A program made the translations under genes and the position numbers. A stretch of 64,000 nt of DNA from an uncultured Faecalibacterium sp. (GTDB lineage Bacteria > Bacillota > Clostridia > Oscillospirales > Ruminococcaceae). This document shows positions 29,830 to 39,825 of the stretch, piece after piece (position 1 is the stretch's first letter; every line of letters starts with the position of its first letter). The stretch is from positions 109,311-173,310 of the forward strand of contig CAKTCY010000001.1 of NCBI GenBank assembly GCA_934540955.1. The letters are read 5' to 3'. The notes under the pieces were generated by a model. It saw only the letters and a list, made by a program, of their open reading frames with translations, was not told the origin of the DNA and ran no database searches.

Positions 29830-32800
29830 GCAGGGAAGTCGATGAACGTGTTGTTCAAATGCAATTTGACAATGCGCAATTCGAGAGAGGAACCCGGCAG
29901 ACCATGGGCACCTTGGAAAAACTGAAACAGTCCCTTCAGTTCAAAGGCGTAGAAAAAGGGTTTGAGCGCATTAGCTCTGCCTCCCAGAAGGTCAATTTTT
30001 CGGAAATGACTAGTGCACTGGAGTCTATCGAGAGCAAGTTTTCAGCTGTTAATGTAATTGCCGTTACGGCATTGACCAACATTACCAACAAGGCTATCGC
30101 TACCGGAGAACGACTCGTAAAGGCCCTGTCACTTGATCCTGTCATCAGCGGCTTTCAGGAATATGAAACGCAAATCAACGCAGTTCAGACGATTCTGGCC
30201 AATACATCGAGCAAAGGTACGACGTTGGATCAGGTCAATGCTGCACTGGACGAGCTGAACCATTACGCTGACCTGACAATTTACAATTTTACGGAAATGA
30301 CCCGTAATATTGGTACTTTTACGGCAGCAGGTGTTGATCTGGATACATCGGTTGCGGCCATCAAGGGCATCGCCAACCTTGCAGCTGTATCTGGCTCGAC
30401 CAGTCAGCAGGCCAGTACGGCCATGTACCAGCTTTCCCAGGCACTGGCTTCCGGTACTGTGAAGTTGCAGGACTGGAACTCTGTGGTCAACGCAGGCATG
30501 GGTGGTCAGGTGTTCCAAGATGCACTGAAGGAAACTGCGCGTGTACATGGTGTCGCTATTGACAGCATGATTGCAAAAGAAGGCTCCTTCCGTGAAACCT
30601 TATCCAAGGGATGGCTGACCTCTTCTATTCTGACCGAGACCCTTCAGAAATTCACTGGCGATCTCAATGAGGAAACCTTGAAATCCATCGGCTATACTGA
30701 TGAGCAAATCAAGAAAATCATGGAGATGGGTAAGACCGCAAATGACGCTGCAACGAAGGTTAAAACTTTCAGTCAGCTGAAAGACACTTTAGCAGAGGCA
30801 TTACAGTCCGGCTGGACCCAGACTTGGCAGACTGTTATTGGCGACTTTGAGGAGGCAAAGGAGCTTTTTACAAAGTTCAGTGATGTATTTTCAGACCTGA
30901 TCAACAAGTCGTCCGAAGCTCGTAATACGGTGCTGGAGGGCGGTTTGAACAGCGGTTGGCAGCAGTTGAGCACCGCACTGGGCGATAGTGCTGACTTTTA
31001 TAGTCAGATGCTGGAAAAAGTCATGCTTGCAAACGGTTCCATCAGTCAAAAGCAGATTGATGATGCCGGTAGTTTTGCCAAGGCTTTGCAGCAGGGCGGT
31101 GTTTCTGCGGAGCAGCTTCAAAATGGATTGGACGAATCAACCCAGCAGTTGCAGGCGCTGAGTAAACTGAGCGACAAGGAACTCATGGCAAAGGGGCTTG
31201 ACCCGACGCAGGTTAAATCTCTGGCAAAGAGTTTTGAAGAAGTCAATCAGAAAATCGCTGACGGCAGTTTGAATCTGGATACGTATTCAAAAAAGATTGG
31301 TGAACTCTCTGGCAGAGAGCATTTGATCCAGTCTATTTGGAATATTTTTGAAGCGATCGAAAAAGTTGTTCAACCTGTGATGAAGGCATGGCAGAAGATG
31401 TTTTCTCCTGTCAATGCCGAACAGATTTACAGCATTGCCGAAGCAATTGACAGCTTTACTGCAAAGCTCAGCATCAGCGATGAAACCGCAGATAAAATCG
31501 AGCGGACATTCAGTGGTGTTTTTGCCGTGCTGAATGTTGGAAGAAATGCACTTTTAGCCGTTGGCAAGGTTCTGGGAGAGGTATTCAATGCCGCATCTCC
31601 ACTTGCTGGCGGCTTTTTAAGCATTACGGCGGCACTGGGCGATTGCTTGGTCGAAATGGCTAATGCAGTCAATAATTCTACGGTGTTCAAGACGACACTG
31701 GATGGCATCCACTGGATCATAGGGAAAGTGTCCGAAGGAATGCAGACCTTCGCAGGTGTGTTGACCAATGTGTCGAATAACGTCTCCGTCGTGTTTGACC
31801 CATTAAAGACCCTTGGCGAATGGTTTACTTCTTTTATCAACTTTATCGCACCGGGGCTTTATGCGTTTGGTTCTTCGGCGGATAAAATCTTTAAGGAATT
31901 TGGTGCAAGCGCAAAAGAAGCCTTTAACAGTCTCGACACCGAGAAGCTTGCAAACGTCATCAACAGTGGCTTAGTTGCTGGGATTCTCGCAGGTGTCAAG
32001 GGATTCTTGAAGGGAGCGCAAGAGCTGACTTCCAGCGCAGGAGACGTTATTGGAAGCATCAAAAACACCGTTAATGCCATTAAAGATGTGCTCAACTCCC
32101 TTGGTGAGGCAATCGATGCATGGAAGCAGTCCAAGAAAGCCGAAACAATGATGACGATTGCAAAGGCTGTTGCCATTATGGCGGCATCTTTGACAGTGTT
32201 ATCCATGATCAAGCCTGAGCGTCTGGCAGGTGGAATTGGCGCACTTACTGCAACGATTGGTGAACTTGTCGGTGCATTTTTGCTACTCGATAAATTTGGC
32301 GGAAAAACGAAAAGCGCTAAGCTCGGCGCAATGTCGGTGACGATGGTTGCCATGGCATCGAGTGCCTTCATTCTGGCAGGTGCTGCTGCAAAACTGGCAT
32401 CTATCGACAGCGGAAAGCTGGTTTCGAGCATCGTTGCTCTTGGCTCTATCATGGGCGGACTGACTGCCGTTTCGGTCGTACTCTCCAAAACTGGCGGTAA
32501 GTTCATGAAGGGTGCTACCGGCATGATTGCCTTTGCAACAGCTATTCGCATCATGGCGAGCGCTGTAAATGCTATGAGCGGACTGAGCTGGGAAGAACTG
32601 GCACGTGGACTTGCTGGAATCGGCGTCCTTTGCGTTGAACTGGGCGCTTTTCTGGCAGTGTCCAAGTTTGATAAGCTCGGCGTTCTGAAGGGGACTGGGC
32701 TTATTCTGCTGGCAACGGCTCTGAACATTCTTCAGTCTGCGGTTGCGAAGTTCGGCAGCATGAATCTGGACGAGATTCAAAATGGATTGATTGCAGTCGG

Positions 32801-35800
32801 TGCGGCGTTGGGCGAGTTTGCAGCATTTGGCATTGTTGCAGGATTCTCGAAGAAGATGCTTGCCAGTTCGACTTCCGTGCTTATTCTTTCCAGCAGCATG
32901 GTGGTTCTCAGCAAAGCCATGAAATCTATTTCCGGTTTGGACGGAGAGGGTATAAAAAAGAGCCTCATTGCAATTGGTGGTGCTCTTGCAGAATTTGTCC
33001 TTGCTCTGAATTTGACCAAGGGCACCCTCGGTTCAGCAGCTTCGCTGACTACCATGACTGTGGCAATCAACCTTCTGGTTCCAGCTCTGACAGGACTTGG
33101 CAACCTGAGCCTTGCACAAATCGGAACGGGACTGCTGGCAATTGCTGGTGCGTTCGGTGTGGTTGGAGCTGCGGCGTTAATTCTGGCCCCGTTGACACCA
33201 GTCATTACGGCACTATCTCTTGCTATGAGTGCGCTGGCTATTAGTCTTGGTGCACTTATGGCGTTGGCGTCTGTGTCTCAGTTCTTTGGGAATCTGGCGT
33301 CAAGTTTGAGCCTTTTGAATAGTCTGAACTTCCAGGTATTTCTGAATGGAATCAAGGCTGTGGCATGGCTGTTGGTTGAATTTATAGCTGGCATTTTTAA
33401 AGGACTGGCTACGATTGCCGGAACTATCGCAACGTCTATTGCAACCATTATTACGGCAGTATGCGATGGTATTGCACAGGCAGCACCAAGTATTGGTAAT
33501 GCACTGGCTCAACTTATCGTGACTGTCTGCAACGTTATCGTACAGTGCAGTGAGCCAATCGGACAGGCTTTGTTCACACTAGGCACTGTAGCAATCCAGA
33601 CCATTATCGATCTGATCGCATGGGCCTGGGATGGCGGTGGCGGCGAAGGAGGCGGCATTAAGGGAGCTTTAAGCAGTTTGTGGGCGAATATTACAAGCTT
33701 TATTTGCGAGAAATTTAACCCTGCAAATTGGTTCAAGGAAGGAAGTTTGCTGGATGGGCTGTTCGGAGCAGCCAACAAAGCAGCAGACGAACGTGATGCT
33801 ACCGAGTATGGCAAATCTGTTGGCGATAAACTGGCAGAAGGCATGAACAATAGCCAGAAGGATGTTAGAGAAAGCAGCGTCAATCTGGCCAAAACGGTAG
33901 AGGATGCCACCAGAGAAACAGCAGGTATCAATTCCCCCAGCACTATGATGGAGGAAAACGGCTACTGGCTGGACATGGGACTGGCACAGGGAATGGAAGG
34001 TACTGCTGGCATGGCTGCTATTACGGCAGCATGCGGCAATATTTCGTCTACCATCAACAGCCAGTTCCGAGACTATTGGGGGATTCACAGTCCGAGTACC
34101 GTTTCTCAGGGTGATGCCAGCAATATTCTGGCAGGCATGTGTATTGGCTTTAACCAGACAGATGGGTTGCAGAACAGTCTTTTGACATTGAATGGTGGCA
34201 TCCGTTCGACCCTTCTTGGTGGTATGAATACAACCCAGACGGAGGTTACGAATAAAGCTACGGATATTGTTGGTGCTCTGAGCGGGGTCTTTGGCGGGGC
34301 AACCACAACGGCTGAGGGTATTCTGAAAACGTTGGGCGGTTCCGGTTCCACGACCACAAAACCCACTACGACAGGCAGCACCAGCACGACGAAGAAAACC
34401 GGAAAGACTCTGGCTGAGCAGATTGCAGAGAATTATTCCAAGAAGCTTAAAGCCAACAAATATTTGTTGGAAGCAGCCGATAAGGAATACTCTCTGTGGG
34501 AAGCCCGCGAAGGCGACATCGCAACCAATGAGCAAATTGCCCAGAAAAGAAGCGAATATATTGGCACAAAGATCACTCGGCAAACCAGTCGCGTGAAAAT
34601 TGCGCAGGAACAATATGACGCGCTTCTCAAGCGAGTGGGTAAAAACAATGATAAGACCCGCGAAGCCTACAATACCCTGATGGACGAGCAGGCTACGCTG
34701 GAAAATCTGAAGAAAACCCAGTACGAAGATACATATTCCGATTTGCTTGACCGGTATGACGATGAGAGCAGCGCTGCAGAAAATGAGTACAGCTTCTGGA
34801 GTAGCAAATATGAAAAGACTGCAACTGCTGCCGAGAAGTCAAATAAACAGATTGAACTCATCAACAAGAAAATCGGGATTCAGGCCAAGGCATTGACCAC
34901 GGCGGAAGAAGAGTACACGAAAACCAAGGATGCGTTCGGAGAGAAGAGTCGTAAGACCCAAGAAGCATATGCGCGTTATTTGAAGGAGCAAATCGAGTAT
35001 CAGCAGCTGGTGAACAACCTGAACAATGCTGAACTTGATAGGTTCGATAAGCAGAATGAGCGCTATGCATTGGAGATGAAGACCTATTCCAACCAGCAGA
35101 GTATTCTTCTGAAGCTGTTTGAAGATGGTGATTATGGCGTTGTGACCTCCACCATCAACATGGGTGCTGCGCTGCGAAATATGTCCTATCAGCTGAAGCG
35201 CACCACGAATGCTTACGACAAGTATAACGAGTATGTACAGGCCGGAACGCAGAATACAGACGATGGGCTGGCAGCTCTCCACGAACTGCAGAACGAGCGT
35301 TATAGCTTTATTGGGTATGCTGAAGCTTTTGCTGATGCACTTAATATGAGCGATGATGCAAAGAAGGTTACCATGCAGCTTGGTATTGCCATTGCTGATA
35401 ACTGGAAGTCCATCTCGAACGGATTCAATAAAGCATGGGGCAAAGTGCAGGAGTCGTATCCGGCAATTGCACAGAAACTTTCAAACTTTATTGGTTTGTA
35501 TATGCGTGACGGTGCTGCGGAAACCATTACAGCGTCTATGTCTGCTGTGGTAGCAGCTATGAATGGCGATTACGGTACAGCTATCAGCTCGACCATCAGT
35601 GCATTACTGAATTTCCTCGGGTCCGACTTCGGAAAGACTCTGATGGATACGGTCAAGAACGGCTTTACGACATACATGCCGAAAATTGCTTCCTTCATTG
35701 GTAAGCTCTTTGAGGATGGCGGCTTACTGGCAGGTGTCGGTAAGGTTATTATGGGGCTGTTTGGAGAAGGTGGTGCGCTGGCGGGCGTCGGTGAAGCTGT

Positions 35801-36713
35801 CATGGGTGTTCTGACAACTATTGCAGGTGTTATTGGCATAACGGTACCGGAACTTGGGCTGATCGCGCTGGCTATCGCTGGTATCGGTGTGGCAGGCTTT
35901 GCACTCATTAAGAACTGGGATAAGGTGAAAGAGTGGTTTGCCAATTTTGGCGAATGGATCTCGAATCTATTCCAGAATATTGCTGAGGGCATCGGAAACT
36001 TTGTGTCCAACCTGGTGGAAGGCATCGGTAATGTATTCAAGAAAATCTGGGAAGTCGGAAAGAACATCGGTCAGGGTCTTTGGAACGGCGTGACCAGTGT
36101 GGCCTCTGGCATCTGGAATGGCATTAAGGGTCTGGGCAGTTGGATCGTGAATGGCTTTAAGAGCATTTTCGGCATCCATTCGCCTTCGACCGTCATGGCG
36201 GAGCTTGGTGCTTACATGGGGCAGGGCTTTGCAAATGGCATCACCAGCACCGAGGATGGCGTGAATCGTTCTATGGACGACATGACATCTTCTGCACTGG
36301 ATATCGCCACAAATGCAGCCCAAATGCTCTATGACGTTGCTACCGGACAGGGGAGCGCTGAACCGATTTTTACGCCGGTGCTGAACCTTTCCGACTATGC
36401 ATCTCCGACCAGCTGGGCAGCTACACAGGCGTACACACCTTCTGCGGAAACGGCAGAGCGGGTGTATCGCAGTAATGAACTTGCACGGTCGATTAGCGGA
36501 AATCAAAATGGAGTTCTTACGAAGTCTCAGTCGGATAATAGCGATGTGGTAAACGCAATTGGTCAGCTGGGGAATCGTATAGACAGAATGGCAGAATCCC
36601 TCAGTAAGATGAAACTCGTGCTGGACAGTGGAAAGACTGTGGGTGAGCTGGCACCAAAAATCGATTCTAACATGGGCGGAAGAAACATTCTGGCAGAAAG
36701 AGGGGTGATTTAA
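29826..36713 (+). CDS. Tail tape measure protein
   Basis: A 2,295-residue protein setting tail length. The N-terminus holds a TMP core (ITNKAIATGERLVKALSLDP, YETQINAVQTILANTSS) and QQASTAMYQLSQALASGTVK. Several hydrophobic, Ala/Gly-rich spans in the middle (about 780-1,220) suit membrane passage during DNA entry. Near 1,370-1,480 and 2,110 the motif GI(N/H)SPST(V/M) occurs three times, with coiled coil (about 1,530-1,760) between. By length, a tail of about 300 nm is expected. Start ATG 29826 follows GGAGG. Confidence 0.9.
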   Translation: MSREVDERVVQMQFDNAQFERGTRQTMGTLEKLKQSLQFKGVEKGFERISSASQKVNFSEMTSALESIESKFSAVNVIAVTALTNITNKAIATGERLVKALSLDPVISGFQEYETQINAVQTILANTSSKGTTLDQVNAALDELNHYADLTIYNFTEMTRNIGTFTAAGVDLDTSVAAIKGIANLAAVSGSTSQQASTAMYQLSQALASGTVKLQDWNSVVNAGMGGQVFQDALKETARVHGVAIDSMIAKEGSFRETLSKGWLTSSILTETLQKFTGDLNEETLKSIGYTDEQIKKIMEMGKTANDAATKVKTFSQLKDTLAEALQSGWTQTWQTVIGDFEEAKELFTKFSDVFSDLINKSSEARNTVLEGGLNSGWQQLSTALGDSADFYSQMLEKVMLANGSISQKQIDDAGSFAKALQQGGVSAEQLQNGLDESTQQLQALSKLSDKELMAKGLDPTQVKSLAKSFEEVNQKIADGSLNLDTYSKKIGELSGREHLIQSIWNIFEAIEKVVQPVMKAWQKMFSPVNAEQIYSIAEAIDSFTAKLSISDETADKIERTFSGVFAVLNVGRNALLAVGKVLGEVFNAASPLAGGFLSITAALGDCLVEMANAVNNSTVFKTTLDGIHWIIGKVSEGMQTFAGVLTNVSNNVSVVFDPLKTLGEWFTSFINFIAPGLYAFGSSADKIFKEFGASAKEAFNSLDTEKLANVINSGLVAGILAGVKGFLKGAQELTSSAGDVIGSIKNTVNAIKDVLNSLGEAIDAWKQSKKAETMMTIAKAVAIMAASLTVLSMIKPERLAGGIGALTATIGELVGAFLLLDKFGGKTKSAKLGAMSVTMVAMASSAFILAGAAAKLASIDSGKLVSSIVALGSIMGGLTAVSVVLSKTGGKFMKGATGMIAFATAIRIMASAVNAMSGLSWEELARGLAGIGVLCVELGAFLAVSKFDKLGVLKGTGLILLATALNILQSAVAKFGSMNLDEIQNGLIAVGAALGEFAAFGIVAGFSKKMLASSTSVLILSSSMVVLSKAMKSISGLDGEGIKKSLIAIGGALAEFVLALNLTKGTLGSAASLTTMTVAINLLVPALTGLGNLSLAQIGTGLLAIAGAFGVVGAAALILAPLTPVITALSLAMSALAISLGALMALASVSQFFGNLASSLSLLNSLNFQVFLNGIKAVAWLLVEFIAGIFKGLATIAGTIATSIATIITAVCDGIAQAAPSIGNALAQLIVTVCNVIVQCSEPIGQALFTLGTVAIQTIIDLIAWAWDGGGGEGGGIKGALSSLWANITSFICEKFNPANWFKEGSLLDGLFGAANKAADERDATEYGKSVGDKLAEGMNNSQKDVRESSVNLAKTVEDATRETAGINSPSTMMEENGYWLDMGLAQGMEGTAGMAAITAACGNISSTINSQFRDYWGIHSPSTVSQGDASNILAGMCIGFNQTDGLQNSLLTLNGGIRSTLLGGMNTTQTEVTNKATDIVGALSGVFGGATTTAEGILKTLGGSGSTTTKPTTTGSTSTTKKTGKTLAEQIAENYSKKLKANKYLLEAADKEYSLWEAREGDIATNEQIAQKRSEYIGTKITRQTSRVKIAQEQYDALLKRVGKNNDKTREAYNTLMDEQATLENLKKTQYEDTYSDLLDRYDDESSAAENEYSFWSSKYEKTATAAEKSNKQIELINKKIGIQAKALTTAEEEYTKTKDAFGEKSRKTQEAYARYLKEQIEYQQLVNNLNNAELDRFDKQNERYALEMKTYSNQQSILLKLFEDGDYGVVTSTINMGAALRNMSYQLKRTTNAYDKYNEYVQAGTQNTDDGLAALHELQNERYSFIGYAEAFADALNMSDDAKKVTMQLGIAIADNWKSISNGFNKAWGKVQESYPAIAQKLSNFIGLYMRDGAAETITASMSAVVAAMNGDYGTAISSTISALLNFLGSDFGKTLMDTVKNGFTTYMPKIASFIGKLFEDGGLLAGVGKVIMGLFGEGGALAGVGEAVMGVLTTIAGVIGITVPELGLIALAIAGIGVAGFALIKNWDKVKEWFANFGEWISNLFQNIAEGIGNFVSNLVEGIGNVFKKIWEVGKNIGQGLWNGVTSVASGIWNGIKGLGSWIVNGFKSIFGIHSPSTVMAELGAYMGQGFANGITSTEDGVNRSMDDMTSSALDIATNAAQMLYDVATGQGSAEPIFTPVLNLSDYASPTSWAATQAYTPSAETAERVYRSNELARSISGNQNGVLTKSQSDNSDVVNAIGQLGNRIDRMAESLSKMKLVLDSGKTVGELAPKIDSNMGGRNILAERGVI

Positions 36714-37412
36714 TTGGAACGCGAGTATTCTGTGAACTTTGGACAGTACAACACGTGGTCTGATTGGCACCTCACGCCTGCAGAACGGCCCATCGTCGTA
36801 CCTCCGACCGAAAAAACGCATAATATCGACTTGCCGGGTGGCAGCGGTGTAATTGACGCAGCGCAAGCACTGACGGGCTACCCGGTATTTAATATGCGAG
36901 AAGGAAGCTGGGATTTTTATGTAGAAAACGACATCGAACCCTTTATGACAATCTACAGCAAGGTGATGGCCGCACTTCAGGGCAAACGACTTCGTGTTAG
37001 TTTGGAAGAAGATGCGGCCTATTTTTATGAAGGCCGATGCTGGGTGGACAATCCCAAACAAAGCAACGGTCACACCATACTCACCATAAACTACAGCTTG
37101 AACCCGTATAAGCATAAGTTTGCGGACATTGGAAAAGTTGTGAAAACTGCCGTTAATGGCAGCGCTACAATTTTCTCTGGTTCGGTCAGCAATTATACGG
37201 GCGAGCCGATTTGTCCGAAATTGGGCATCGAATTGTCTTCTGGGGATACTATGTCCATTGAGTTCGCAACATCTAGCAGACGGTATACAACATCGCTTGC
37301 AAAAGGCACGTGGGTTGACCCTATTATCATGCTGATACCGGGAGAAACAACGTCTATTGTTGCAAAGGGCTATGGCACAGTAAGTTTACAGGCGATTGGA
37401 GGATGGTTGTAG
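36714..37412 (+). CDS. Distal tail protein (Dit-like)
   Basis: A 232-residue protein starting at TTG 36714 with GGGGTG upstream. LTPAERPIVVPPTEKTHNID, then GYPVFNMREGSWDFYV, then LQGKRLRVSLEEDAAYFYEG and later SLNPYKHKF fit the Dit family that makes the hub between tail tube and tip. It lies immediately after the tape measure, as usual. Confidence 0.8.
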   Translation: MEREYSVNFGQYNTWSDWHLTPAERPIVVPPTEKTHNIDLPGGSGVIDAAQALTGYPVFNMREGSWDFYVENDIEPFMTIYSKVMAALQGKRLRVSLEEDAAYFYEGRCWVDNPKQSNGHTILTINYSLNPYKHKFADIGKVVKTAVNGSATIFSGSVSNYTGEPICPKLGIELSSGDTMSIEFATSSRRYTTSLAKGTWVDPIIMLIPGETTSIVAKGYGTVSLQAIGGWL

Positions 37413-37413
37413 C

Positions 37414-39579
37414 ATGTTTAGCGCGTATGCTGACGACAAGCTGTTTTATTCTCCACGCCTGTTGAATGAGGGATATGCTATTACAGAGCCTCAGGCTACG
37501 CTTGAACTGAATAAAGCAGGCAGCTTTACGTTTAATTTGCCATCCATCAATCCGATGTACTCCAGCTTGAAAAAACTGAAGACGATCATCACGATTCGAG
37601 AAGATGACGAGGTGCTCTGGAAAGGTCGTGTACTAAATGACACGAAAGATTTTTACAACACCAAGGCAGTTACTTGCGAAGGCGAGCTGGCTTTTCTGAA
37701 CGACATTCAGTACGAACCGCATGATTATTCCAAAAAAGGAATTAAAATGGGGGAGTATTTCAAGAAGTTGATTGAGCATTATGCTTCTGAATGTTCAGAA
37801 GAGCGAATGATCAAGCTCGGTAATGTGCGAGGAGCCTTTACGGATGTGCTTATCTATCCCAAAACAACGGACTATACGAACGTCTGGAATCTTATTTCTG
37901 GCAACCTTATCGGAGCATCTACCGGTAAAGTGGGCAAGAACGAAGTAGACCTGAGCGATTATGACAGATATTTGTACATCCGGAGAGAAAAAGGTGTTTC
38001 CTACATTGATTTTGTGGAAGACATCGGAAAAGCATCCAATCAGATTATCGAATTTGGAAAAAATCTTCTGGATTTGAGCGAATACGTGGACGCTTCCAAC
38101 GTTTACACACAGATCATTCCGCTTGGAAAAGCTGACAGCAAGGGAAACCGCGTTGACATCAAGCTTGTAAATGGCGGAAAAAATTATTTGCAGTCTGATA
38201 GCGCCATTGCGCTCTTTGGCAAAATCCAAAAATCAGTTATCTGGGAAGATGTAACCAATCGAAACACTTTGAAAGCAAACGGACAACGAATGCTGAACAA
38301 GGCTGTTGAGATGGCAATCAAAATCACGATTCGAGCATTTGATCTGCATCGAATCAATGTCAATACTGACAAAATTGATTTTGGTGATAAGGTCCATGTC
38401 GTGAGCCTACCACACGAAATCAGTTCGGACTTTCTTTGTTCCAAGATCGTATTCACGCTCGATAATCTTGAAAACACAGAGTATACGTTCGGATTGGACT
38501 TTGAAACCATGTCCGGAAGCTTTGCATCTTATAAGCGAACCTACCAGTATAAAATGGAAAGCGCACTGGAACTTGGTACTCAGAATGCACAGGATCTTCT
38601 TGATGCAATGACTCGTATGGACTCTTTGCAAACACAAGTAGATGGCAGCATTTGTTCCTGGTTCTATCCCGGTGTTCCTACAGCAGAAAACTATCCAGCT
38701 GTTGAGTGGACAACACCTGAAGCGAAGCATGCTCACATCGGTGACCTGTATTATGACAAGTCAACGGGTATTGGATACCGCTGGACAGAGAATAGTGAGG
38801 GCTACTATTGGGATGTCATCGAAGACAAGCAAGTCCAGCAGGCTTTGACGAATGCCTCACGGGCACAGTCCACTGCTGACGGAAAAGTGCGTTGCTTCAG
38901 CACCCAGCCGTATCCTCCGTATGAGGTTGGCGACCTTTGGGTACAAGGCGATAGCGGTGATATTTTGTGCTGCCAGCATGACCGTGAAAGCGGAAGCAGT
39001 TATGTAGCAAGTGACTGGGTGAGAGCATCGAAATATACCGACGACACCAAAGCCATTGAAGCCGGAAAAACAGCTACAGATTACATCAAAGATGGTGCAG
39101 GTGGGGTTCAGGTTGGCCCCAACGGAAACAGCAACGTAACCATGACTGACGAAGGACTGGTTTTCAACGGCATCCGTAATCTAGTGCCCCTTTGGGAAAA
39201 TGCTGATCCCACATCCGGTATGGCATCAGGGACGGTTATCTGTTCGGATGGGCGTCTGGCATCCTATGCGGCAATTGCAATCGGCTGTCAGGAATATTAC
39301 ACAAGCCCATTTGATAGCGCTTCGACAGATGGTGGTCTGATTCAGTACACAATCGTAGTGCTGAATGGAAAGGAAGCACGTTGTTCCTATGTATGGGATA
39401 AATCTCGTGCACGTAAGGTAACTGCCAGTAAAAACGGAATCACCTTTGGACCGGGCGGTTACTATGAAACCAAAAAGCTGGACAAGTGGATATGGCCGTG
39501 GACTGATGTGACATACGGCGCAAAGTTCGATGCTCACAATCAGTGCTGTGTGCCAGTCGTTATTTATGGATTTCTTTAA
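37414..39579 (+). CDS. Tail tip/hub protein (prophage endopeptidase tail-like)
   Basis: A 721-residue protein. The N-terminal 350 residues (FSAYADDKLFYSPRLLNEGY, LNKAGSFTFNLPSINPMYSS, KGRVLNDTKDFYNTKAVTCE) match gp44/gp18-type hub domains of siphophage tails. The C-terminal half holds repeated carbohydrate-binding-like stretches (GDLYYDKSTGIGYRWTENSE; GDLWVQGDSGDILCCQHDRE). It probably contacts the cell surface. GGAGG sets ATG 37414. Confidence 0.8.
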   Translation: MFSAYADDKLFYSPRLLNEGYAITEPQATLELNKAGSFTFNLPSINPMYSSLKKLKTIITIREDDEVLWKGRVLNDTKDFYNTKAVTCEGELAFLNDIQYEPHDYSKKGIKMGEYFKKLIEHYASECSEERMIKLGNVRGAFTDVLIYPKTTDYTNVWNLISGNLIGASTGKVGKNEVDLSDYDRYLYIRREKGVSYIDFVEDIGKASNQIIEFGKNLLDLSEYVDASNVYTQIIPLGKADSKGNRVDIKLVNGGKNYLQSDSAIALFGKIQKSVIWEDVTNRNTLKANGQRMLNKAVEMAIKITIRAFDLHRINVNTDKIDFGDKVHVVSLPHEISSDFLCSKIVFTLDNLENTEYTFGLDFETMSGSFASYKRTYQYKMESALELGTQNAQDLLDAMTRMDSLQTQVDGSICSWFYPGVPTAENYPAVEWTTPEAKHAHIGDLYYDKSTGIGYRWTENSEGYYWDVIEDKQVQQALTNASRAQSTADGKVRCFSTQPYPPYEVGDLWVQGDSGDILCCQHDRESGSSYVASDWVRASKYTDDTKAIEAGKTATDYIKDGAGGVQVGPNGNSNVTMTDEGLVFNGIRNLVPLWENADPTSGMASGTVICSDGRLASYAAIAIGCQEYYTSPFDSASTDGGLIQYTIVVLNGKEARCSYVWDKSRARKVTASKNGITFGPGGYYETKKLDKWIWPWTDVTYGAKFDAHNQCCVPVVIYGFL

Positions 39580-39591
39580 GGGGGTGGTGCT

Positions 39592-39825
39592 ATGTACGCT
39601 ACAACGTATAAAGCGGATGGCACAATTACCAGTATTGGAAAGGTAAGCGATTCTTTCCCAGTGGACCGTGAGCACCCACCTGATGGATTGCTGTATACGG
39701 ATGAGATCCCGGATGGCCGGGGCATCATCCTGCAGTATAAAATTCAAAATGGAGAATTTGTTTATTCTCCGCAACCGACCACAACCGAAGATAAGACCGA
39801 AGAAGAGGAGGTAACTTATCAATGA
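39592..39825 (+). CDS. Small tail-region protein
   Basis: A 77-residue protein (MYATTYKADGTITSIGKVSD...) with an acidic end (TTTEDKTEEEEVTYQ). It overlaps the start of the variable protein (ATGA), so both are translationally coupled. Function unknown; likely tail-tip accessory. Confidence 0.65.
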   Translation: MYATTYKADGTITSIGKVSDSFPVDREHPPDGLLYTDEIPDGRGIILQYKIQNGEFVYSPQPTTTEDKTEEEEVTYQ